Of a stretch of 64,000 nucleotides of DNA, positions 56,636 through 64,000 are shown piece by piece. The notes beneath the pieces are model-generated. The model was not told the DNA's origin. It saw only the letters and a list, made by a program, of their open reading frames with translations, and did not search any database. The stretch lies in the NCBI GenBank assembly GCA_031213475.1, contig JARUPZ010000035.1, positions 2,059,699 to 2,123,698 on the forward strand, written 5' to 3'. This DNA comes from Nereocystis luetkeana. Its lineage: Eukaryota; Sar; Phaeophyceae; Laminariales; Laminariaceae. Positions within the stretch are counted from its first letter, which is position 1, and the number at the start of each line of letters is the position of its first letter. The position numbers and the translations under genes are program-made.

Positions 56636-58036
56636 TAGGGCTGGGACTGGACGACGAAAAGTGCCCAAAAAATGGCGCATCTATTCGACGAAAACCGCCA
56701 AAAAATCCGAAAAAAGATTGAAGATGAAAAATGTACCGCCACCATATTTACTTGGCTTTAGACTGCATTATTGGTTGACCCGCAATGACAAATTGCTCGA
56801 CATAGGAGACGAGTTGGATCTTGGGATTCAACAGACACGTGTAACCAGTGTAAACGGAGGGGAAGGCACATCATTCAGAATTTTCCATTAGATTTTTACG
56901 TCTAATTGGCCGGAAATGTGCGGGAAAACTCGTGTTTTATGCTTATATTCGTCTCTTGCTCTATGGGGAAGAAGTACTGCAATTGAGTATGAAAAAAATA
57001 CGTGCCCTCCTCTTCGCCGAGACTTGGCGGGGACAACAAATCAATCCGTGCTTGAATCCAGTAAATAGCCGACGAGAAATTCGCGATCAAACTTGGCCCT
57101 ATTGAGTCATTCTGGCAGTGATCGCGAAATATCAATCAGCCATGGGAAACTCAAAAAAACCTGAGGGCACCGGACGAGAAGGGAAAAAAAAGAAAATTGT
57201 CCAGAAGAACCAAGAGGCTTATCTGGCGCGTACCGGGACTACAGTCGCAGACGCGGGCGTGGCTGCACGCCGGGCGCTTGCCATCCAGCGCGGCGGTCTC
57301 GAGGCCGCCGAGGGCATCCGTAACCGGGCCTTGAAGCAGCGCGACGAGAGTCGGGCCGAGACCGCTGAGGCAAAGTCTTCACTGCAAGCTGTCTCCCATC
57401 AGTTGTTCGAGCAGAAGGGCAAACTCAACCTGGAGCAGGACCTCAGGCACGAGTCGGACGCAGCCTTGGCCCATGAAGAAGGGGTTCGTCAACCCCGCAG
57501 TCACGGCGAGGTGCAAGATGTGCAACACACAGCCGATCCGATGGGCGAAGATGGGGGTATCCTCTCTAGCAGCAGAAGCTCCAGCAGCAGAAGCTCCAGC
57601 AGCAGCAGCAGCAGCAGCAGAGAGGTCAGCACCTCCGCCTTCGAGCGTGTCCGACACGGGATGCATTGGTCTGCTGTCAGCCATCGTGCCGGAGGGCCTA
57701 CCAGACGATGTGGCCCACTCACTTAAGCTGGCCGCTGTGTACGCTTCTGCGCGTGGTGTGGTGCAGCAGCACCTCGAGCAGCAACACGCAGCAGCAGCAG
57801 CAGCAGCAGCACAAACTTTTTTTCACACTCAGCACCTGGCCACGCTTCTACTTTTTTGCGGCACAGCAGCAGCAGCGGCACAGCTTTTTCTTTACGAATA
57901 GATTTTTGTTGATGACGTGGGTCCTTTCCCCCCATCGCTGATTGGTTGATTTTCTAAAGATTTTTTTCCCCAGAGAACGACATGGGACATTTTTTTTCCA
58001 AATTCTACGTCTAAAAAAATTATAGTCCCACACCTA
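56636..58036 (+). mobile_element. 1.4-kb hAT-like DNA transposon (probably defective)
   Basis: The imperfect inverted ends TAGGGCTGGGACT (left) and AGTCCCACACCTA (right) are directly flanked by ACTGT on both sides (56631-56635 and 58037-58041). The TIR start TAGGGCTGGGA is typical of hAT elements. hAT duplications are usually 8 bp, so 5 bp is atypical. The inside carries one coding-like segment on the plus strand that looks truncated and frame-shifted. Confidence 0.55.
57118..57901 (+). pseudogene. Frame-shifted coding remnant inside the hAT-like element
   Basis: One frame (57118 to about 57475) gives a Lys/Arg/Glu/Ala-rich, probably coiled-coil stretch (KKKKIVQKNQEAYLARTG, RRALAIQRGGLEAAEGIRN). 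At about 57475 the sensible frame changes: VTARCKMCNTQPIRW has a CxxC pair that could be half of a BED-type zinc finger. Then polyglutamine/alanine-coding CAG runs and GLPDDVAHSLKLAAVYAS follow. It could be the N-terminus of a hAT transposase or a captured gene piece. I do not recognise it with confidence. Confidence 0.35.
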
Positions 58037-59855
58037 ACTGTATACAATTGTATGTTGTACTGCTGTATCTAGTAACAAAAAAGGTGGTTATATAATATGT
58101 ACCTGGTACCTGGTACCAGGTATGAACTTAGACAAAGTACATGAATATTATACCTGGTATATTTTTATAACTCCAACAACCAATCAATCCTTGACTCCCT
58201 TTTCTTAAGGCAAATGATTGACTCCTTTTCAACACACAGCGACGACCGCAAGCAAGCACGCCTCACAATATATATGCATGCCGCAGTACATAATAGACAG
58301 CGCTAGAGGCGGCTACCGTGTACCAGGCACCAGTACGAGTATTGATGCACGACTACGAAGTGCCCAACATTTTTCCCAGGGTGGTATTAAATAGTATTAA
58401 ACAGGTACGTAGCAAGTAGCGGTTCCATCTATCCCACCCACATCCATCCATCTTCCTTCTGCCCATCCTTCCATTCCATGCTGGTTCAATATTCACGATT
58501 GAAATGGTTGGCGATTGAATTAACAATGATTGACAAATTATTGATGATGGAAAACCAAACAAACACGCACAAGCACGAGGGAACAGAGAAACACACACAC
58601 CCCATGTATCATAGCTTATACGGAGTATATATGATATATCATGCATCCATCTCCCGATAACGCGATTGGTTCCGCTGTTGCATAACAACAATTATTATAT
58701 CGAGTGCCGGGAAAATACCTATACTAAGGTTCATTCTTATCGCAGAGCGTTTTTTCCACATTTTCCAAAGTTTGAAAATAATTGGAGATATGTATCAATA
58801 TACGGAGGCGTTCCGTCACTATTCGTGAAATTATCCAGAACCGAAAATATCAAGTTCGTTAACATTCTAATACTTGGAAAAAAAAACAGGAAAATATGCA
58901 AGATTGAAAAATTGCGCGAATAAAATGTCGAAAATTTGGAAAAAAAACTCTACGATAAGAATGACCCTAAGTATAATCATATGTGGCAACAACGCACCGG
59001 CCTCGACAAGACACGAAAAAAAGTACGAGGCACCCGGTACCCAGCCATCCCCATCGTCCCGCCTCCCTCCCTCCCCCGCGCCGACGCCCCCGCGCCGCCA
59101 CCCCCGCGCCGCGCCGTACAAAACAACGCCCGCTACTGCTGTACCCGGTAGTGACTGAATAAAATAGTTCAGTTGTCGGCATCTTTCCCCGTCGATGCAT
59201 GGGGAGGGGGCTCAGTAAGCCGCATGTTCGCCGTAACCAACTTAGTACCAAGGCTATACCAAAGGGTAGCTTCTTCTGTCTTTATCGCTACTGCTTTTAC
59301 TTTCCAGCTCAATTCGCAAGCGCTTTTGGCCTTCCGGACAATAAGCCGTTATTGGCACGTGGTCACGGCGGGTGTCCACTCTTCTCCCCCCCCCCCGGTA
59401 CATGACCGCACGTATTTTCCGCGCCCTCATGTATTTTTCATCGAAAGACAAATCATCAGCAAAAGTAAATAGTAGCAAAAAAATCGTCGGAGGCGTACAA
59501 GCAAAGCGTAGAATCGACAGCTACATGTAGGGAATAAATGAGCCTAACGACAGCAAGACGGAAGGCGTCAACGCCGCCATCAATCAAAATCAACCAGCAA
59601 ACCAAGCAAGCACTTTGTACTCTTCCCGCTGCTTTATTACTCCCGTTACCGTTGACTGAAAACATCGTCTATACTCCGGGAAAGGTCGCCGGCAAGCCAA
59701 AATAGTACCAGGTATCATACAGCCACATGCACACACGCACGCGTGGCTGCTGCATCAGATTCTTGTATTATTTGATGTCCGCCCCACCATCTCGCCGATC
59801 GCTTCATTGTGCACCACCATCATCATCGTTATCATCATGTATGTGCCGTTTACAT

Positions 59856-59949
59856 TAACCCCTTTAGAACCGCAGTCCCGTTTTGGGGACAAACTACTTG
59901 AAATTTGACTGGTTTGTCCCCAGACCGGGACTGCGGTTCTAAAAGGGTT
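59856..59949. repeat. Foldback repeat, CCGTTTTGGGGAC family
   Basis: Nearly identical to the copy at 34927 (arms CCTTTAGAACCGCAGTCCCG and CGGGACTGCGGTTCTAAAAG), so both are probably recent. Confidence 0.9.
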
Positions 59950-60698
59950 CAACGGTTTGTGTTCACCATCAATCGTCAGTGTCTTCAACCAGCGTGCCCC
60001 GGCTGGTCAACTATCTACAACCTCGCACGGGGCCCTCAACGCCCCCATCGCCACCACTGACATCACTATACCATCAACACCGCGGTTTCCTCCTTCTTCT
60101 GACGAACACATGCATTCAGGGCAATGCAATGACGGCAAACAATATTTTGTACCCCCCCTCCCCACATCCCTCGCCCCTCCCCCCCCCCGCCCCCCCCCTG
60201 CCTCCAAGAAAAAAGTTGAAACATTGACAGCCGGAATGGCCCTCACAGCGCGCCAACGACCGGTGGGTTTCACTGCAGGACCCGCGGGGTTTCCTATGGT
60301 ACAATCGGCATGTTTTGTTGGAGGGAGGTGGTGGCATCTGGGAAAAAAAAAAAACGCTTGATCTGTTCGCCGACGCATGATCGCAGCCTCCGCCCAAGGA
60401 CATAACGCGCAGTGGTCAGCCAAACGCTCGTCGTCTGCATCAAGAAGATGGAGCCGCAGTAGAAATAAAAATGCGGGGTAGGGGTATAGCTGTATGGCGC
60501 TCGGCAAGGATGCTTGGCATGGGCACGTGAGCGCCTTCGAGGTCTCTCCCTCTCGTCTATAGAGGTGATTGACATCTGTTCTGTACCCGGTACCTGCCAG
60601 AACGAACAAAAAACTAGGTAGCAAGTGCGTACAACGAAAAAAACAGTACGAAGCGTTGACTGCTGGAATGCTACCGCCATCGCTAAAGCTTACGCTAC

Positions 60699-60842
60699 TG
60701 CTAACGGTGACGCTAACGCTGACGCTGACGCTGACGCTGACGCTGACGCTGACGCTGACGCTGACGCTGACGCTGACGCTGACGCTGACGCTGACGCTAA
60801 CGCTAACGCTAACGCTGACGCTGACGCTAACGCTAACGCTAA
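60699..60842. repeat. GACGCT hexamer microsatellite
   Basis: About 24 units of GACGCT, some changed to AACGCT. It encodes (Asp-Ala)n, (Thr-Leu)n or (Val-Ser)n in different frames; none of these is a gene. Confidence 0.95.
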
Positions 60843-61494
60843 AAACGCTAAAAATAAGCCTAACGCTAACGCGGATGCTGCCGCTGCTACAAGTTTCCGC
60901 CGCCACCGCCCCGTGCAAGGCTCACTGTGTTGCCCTCCCTCGCACCGTACTCTTCCTCCCTTCCACCCACGTTCAGCGCTCCAAACGATCGTCGGCGAAT
61001 ATACCAACTCAAGCCAAAACACGTTCAAGACCTCAAAAATGATGGCCGGCAGCGATATTATACCAACTCAAGAAGGAGCCAAAAAACATTGAAGGCTTCA
61101 ACCGATGGTTGGCAACGATACCAACTCCAAGACGAAGCAAAAAATAGCGCCAAAAAAAACAAACAGGCCGTCCGAAGCAAAACCAAACCAAAACCAAGCA
61201 GAACGAAACAAAACTCCGCAAACTAAGAACTCATTCCCACCAGTAAAAAACTAAAACACGAGCGAGGCGTTTCGGTCAGGGCGAGATCCGAAAAAAATAC
61301 GAGCGAGGCGTTTCGGTCAGGGCGAGATCCGACAGCGAGCAAACATCCGCGGCGACCAGCCTTGGCAAGCGCAATAACAATAACCATGCCCCCCCCCCCC
61401 CCGCCCCCCCCCTCCCGAACACGCCCCTGGACCTCATGCCGTAGTACGGAGTGCCATTCCAAACACATCTTTGGGCCTAATGCCACCCGCGGTG

Positions 61495-61745
61495 GCAATG
61501 GGTGCAGCGGTTTATACATCAGGTAGATCAGATCTCCATTCATATTGCGGGGCCAGATGCATCCCTTATGATCTGCACGATCGACTGTAGATCGTGCTCT
61601 TGCAGGGTGAGGATCTGTGCGACACGACTCTTGGCGCACACGTGTCCTCGGGTAGGATCTGTATGATTTACGGATCTCGCACAACGTCTCAAAACTGGCA
61701 AAAATAGGATCTACAATATCTAGATCGTGATCTGTCCGATGTTGT
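61495..61745 (-). repeat. GATCTAG-family repeat, diverged
   Basis: Blocks ATCTGCACGATCGACTGTAG and GATCTAGATCGTGATCTG recall the copies at 26740 and 48340, in reverse orientation. Confidence 0.55.
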
Positions 61746-61776
61746 GGCCAGTTTCGTGCCCCCTGTCCTCCCCCCC

Positions 61777-61937
61777 CCTCATGCGACTCGCCAGACACCT
61801 CACGGCGCTTCGCAAAGCTTGGTGCAAGCAATGTCTGCCTGGTCGGCGAAAACCCCGACATGCTCCGTCCCGGCATTGTAGGGATGCGAGGGTCTATGGT
61901 CATACGACTACGGCCATGCATGAGATCGAGTACATCT
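61777..61937 (-). repeat. CATGCATGG-family fragment
   Basis: About 160 bp of the left half of the family in minus orientation. It ends 60 bp short of the orphan exon's stop codon. Confidence 0.82.
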
Positions 61938-61996
61938 CTCCTATCGAGTACACCCCCCATCCGCTCCTAAAATACGCCGCTAAAGAGACGCCCGCG

Positions 61997-62161
61997 TCAC
62001 CTCCACCCTCCTTCCCCCCCGCCGCCGCCCCCCTCCTCCTCCCCGTCCTCCTCCAGCCCTTCATCGCGCTTGAGGTACCCGATGACTCCGCGGAACAAAC
62101 CGGCTCGGTGCACCCCCTTGACGAACGTTCCCACCTCCCCAGCAACTTCCTTGGCGATGTC
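61997..62161 (-). CDS. Candidate terminal exon of an unidentified gene
   Basis: The acceptor CCTGTGTGCGCAG precedes 62161. Then come 54 codons in phase 0 and TGA at 61999-61997. The translation opens with a well-behaved helical stretch (DIAKEVAGEVGTFVKGVHRA, then LFRGVIGYLKR) and ends in an acidic Gly-rich tail. The exon lacks an ATG, so simple ORF scans miss it. Its upstream exons are not identified. I do not recognise the protein. Confidence 0.45.
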   Translation of the reverse strand, partial: DIAKEVAGEVGTFVKGVHRAGLFRGVIGYLKRDEGLEEDGEEEGGGGGGEGGWR

Positions 62162-63055
62162 CTGCGCACACAGGAAGACAGCAGGCAGGGAGGACGTACG
62201 CGGGAAGACAGGCAGGCAGGCATAGGTCCCCCCACATAAAACGCCAAAAAGGGGTGTTTCGAGGCAAAAAAACGGGTGTTTCGAGGGGGGAAGCTGTTGA
62301 ATGAATTACTTTCACCCATACTTACTCCAATAAAAACAAAAAAAGACGGAAGAAGTGGAGGGGAAATGCATACTTCGAAGTATCAACATACGGCAACAAC
62401 GCACCACGTAGGCTCTAGAGCTCTAGACTATCCCTCTCATAAAACTCTGAAAACGCGTCTGTCAGTCACCACGCGTCCGTCTGCCATCACGGTCATTTCC
62501 ATCTAGGGCGCTTCAGCTCTGCCTTGCCGCAGAGAAGTTGGGTGACAAAACCAGCGGACTACCGGGTCTCGTGCCGTGCCGAGTCGTTTACGTCGCGTGC
62601 TGAGCATGGCCGACAACCCCGAGGCCGTCCCCAGCCACAAGAGCCAGCCAGCATTTGCTACTGGCTTCATCAGTTCCAAACTGGGAATCAGACCTTCCAC
62701 CGGTCCATCCACACAGCCAGCCTTTCTGCTGGCTGGAATACATCAAAACGGCAGAGCTGGGAACTGGGGTGTTTGCCGACGACTCGAGCTACGACCGAGG
62801 GGTCGCCTTTTTCGGCAAAAGCCCTGCCTGGTATTCCTGACTGACGAGCTGAGGAACTAACTACAGCAGTAGCTGAGTAAATACCAGATTTTCGCTGGAG
62901 CCCTCCATGTGCTTTACAATAGTATTCGCTATACTACTAAATATTTAATAGTGCTTGCCGGTACATACTCGTAGGTCATCGGATGCTCAATCGTTTTAAG
63001 CGAACAATTTTTCGCAACCTCAGTTTTTTTGGGGGTGAGGTACGTATGGAGCCCC

Positions 63056-63268
63056 TTAACCCTTTTAGAACCGCGGTACCGTTTCGGGGACACACCACTC
63101 AAATTTCGAGTAATACGGAGGACCATAGTAAATAGGACCAAATATTGTTGGTAAAATCAGGTTTACATATACCTAGTAGGTTTTTGTGCATACCGTAGGT
63201 CCTATTTTACTATGGTCCTCCGAAATATATTTTCCCCAAAAAAGGTACTGCGGCCCTAAAAAGGGTTT
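63056..63268. repeat. Foldback repeat split by a TA-MITE
   Basis: The arm AACCCTTTTAGAACCGCGGT is at the left and ACTGCGGCCCTAAAAAGGGTT at the right. The TA-MITE at 63111-63227 interrupts the loop. Removing it restores a normal hairpin of about 95 bp. Confidence 0.85.
63111..63227 (+). mobile_element. TA-MITE copy nested in a foldback repeat
   Basis: Termini TAATACGGAGGACC and GGTCCTCCGAAATA, in plus orientation. It contains an ACCTAGTAGG insertion also seen in the copy at 49865. Confidence 0.88.
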
Positions 63269-63353
63269 AGAACTGCAGTCCCGTTTCGGGGACAAGCTAC
63301 TTGAAGTTTGACTGGTTTGCGCCCAAAACGCAACCCGCAGTCCCAAAAGGGTT
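63262..63353. repeat. Foldback repeat, CCGTTTTGGGGAC family
   Basis: Shares AAAAGGGTTT with the preceding copy, so two hairpins are joined end to end. Arms TTTAGAACTGCAGTCCCGTT and CGCAGTCCCAAAAGGGTT. Confidence 0.83.
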
Positions 63354-63464
63354 CAGCACCATGGAGGGTTGCTGAGGTACGCGTAGGGCCCGGCCCGGCG
63401 CCGGGGGCCTTTATCCTCCGTATTGCAGTTATCTCCGACTTCCTTTCGCGTCTCCGGGCAGTGT

Positions 63465-63574
63465 TATTATGGGGGATCATAGTTAATAGGACAAAATATT
63501 GTTCGTAAAAATAGCGAAATATTTAGGTTTTTGTATAGGCCTTAGGTTCTATTTAATATGGTCCCCCGTAAATA
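63465..63574 (+). mobile_element. TA-MITE copy
   Basis: Left TIR TTATGGGGGATC, right TIR GGTCCCCCGTAA followed by ATA. Core as in other copies. Confidence 0.87.
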
Positions 63575-63750
63575 GGTGTTATCCGCTACCCACCCATGTA
63601 CGGTTCCACACATCTGACAGATGTCATGATCTTATCTCTAGATCTTCTGGATCATAACCTACCGTTATGAAAGGCTGTGTAGGATACGTGTGCGATAACA
63701 GCAGCAGCGGCACAGCAGCAGCAGTACAACAGCAGCAACCGCAACAGCAA

Positions 63751-63861
63751 CTCTTACGGGGGACCATAGTAAATAGGACCTATGGTACACACAAAAATCT
63801 ATATGTTTCCCTTTTTTCACTGACTAAATTTGGTCCTATTAACTATTGGCCCCCCGTAATA
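63751..63861 (-). mobile_element. TA-MITE copy
   Basis: Left flank CTC in place of TA, intact left TIR TTACGGGGGACC and right TIR GGCCCCCCGTAA-TA. Minus orientation, inserted in CAG/CAA-rich DNA. Confidence 0.88.
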
Positions 63862-63923
63862 CAACGACAACAACAATAGACCAACAGCAGCGGTACGGCA
63901 GCAACCGCGCGTCGCGCTCTGAC

Positions 63924-64000
63924 CTTTGTAGCAGCCACGGTGCTTTTCGTGTTCGTACGTGTGCAGTGTTCACCTTCGCGTCCAAATTTTTTAAAAATCA
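63924..64000 (-). CDS. Possible partial exon at the window edge
   Basis: On the minus strand the last bases read an open stretch (VNTAHVRTRKAPWLLQ in one frame) ending at a good donor, CAAAG|GTCAGAG. It could belong with the orphan exon at 61997, but the codon phases (2 here, 0 there) demand another exon in between. Weak evidence. Confidence 0.25.

Larger units (their letters stand above)
55309..61996. other. Intergenic region upstream of PLK; repeats and a DNA transposon
   Basis: Contains a MITE (56303-56451), the 1.4-kb hAT-like element (56636-58036), a foldback repeat (59856-59949), a GACGCT hexamer array (60699-60842), GATCTAG-family sequence (61495-61745) and a CATGCATGG fragment (61777-61937). 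No host exon was recognised. The PLK promoter should lie near the left border. Confidence 0.6.
62162..63923. other. Right-hand region: possible intron with repeats
   Basis: Holds a stretch at 62590-62850 with readable but mutually frame-shifted plus-strand peptides (AELGTGVFADDSSYDRGV), possibly a decayed transposon gene. After it come foldback and MITE copies from 63056 onward and CAG-rich DNA at 63695-63750. No firm gene. Confidence 0.5.

Noticed and set aside
60007..60918. 303-codon minus-strand open frame with long Val-Ser repeats
   Set aside because: It is created by the GACGCT hexamer array and G/C-rich flanks; no domain, splice or start context supports a gene.

Overview
The window is nuclear DNA of a eukaryote with intron-rich genes and many repeats. 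Coding exons are GC-rich, introns are usually 0.5 to 4 kb, splice sites are GT-AG, and the intergenic and intronic DNA is packed with small transposons, hairpin repeats and minisatellites. A Polo-like kinase with two Polo boxes, a DIRS-type retrotransposon and the character of the repeats suggest a photosynthetic stramenopile, most likely a brown alga of the Ectocarpus type. This assignment is an inference from style and from remembered repeat-encoded peptides. It is not proven by the sequence.

Two multi-exon genes, both on the minus strand, were assembled by hand from splice signals and codon phase. Gene 1 (23009 to 10004, six exons, 1636 codons) encodes a membrane protein. It has several N-terminal transmembrane segments, an ankyrin-repeat region, a C-terminal domain resembling HET/TIR domains (SHRW, WIDYACINQ and CDVMVYIED motifs), and a long Gly/Glu-rich tail. 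Gene 2 (55308 to 29855, ten exons, 1230 codons) is a Polo-like kinase: complete kinase domain, a very long low-complexity linker in one 2.2-kb exon, and two Polo boxes. In both genes every exon junction keeps the reading frame. A third minus-strand gene may enter from the right edge, because an orphan terminal exon lies at 61997-62161.

Layout: 0.3-3.5 kb is a 5'-truncated DIRS/Ngaro-like tyrosine-recombinase retrotransposon with split direct repeats at its right end. 3.5-10 kb is repeat-rich intergenic DNA. 10-23 kb is gene 1. 23-29.9 kb is intergenic, with repeats only. 29.9-55.3 kb is gene 2, whose last intron holds a 1.2-kb minisatellite. 55.3-62 kb is intergenic and includes a 1.4-kb hAT-like DNA transposon. 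62-64 kb holds the orphan exon and more repeats.

At least 18 copies of one TA-flanked MITE occur, plus a second TIR family, a roughly 95-bp foldback family, and a roughly 350-bp interspersed family. Several insertions are nested, so relative ages can be read. Two exon 3' ends, one in each gene, are tandemly duplicated together with their splice donors into the following intron.
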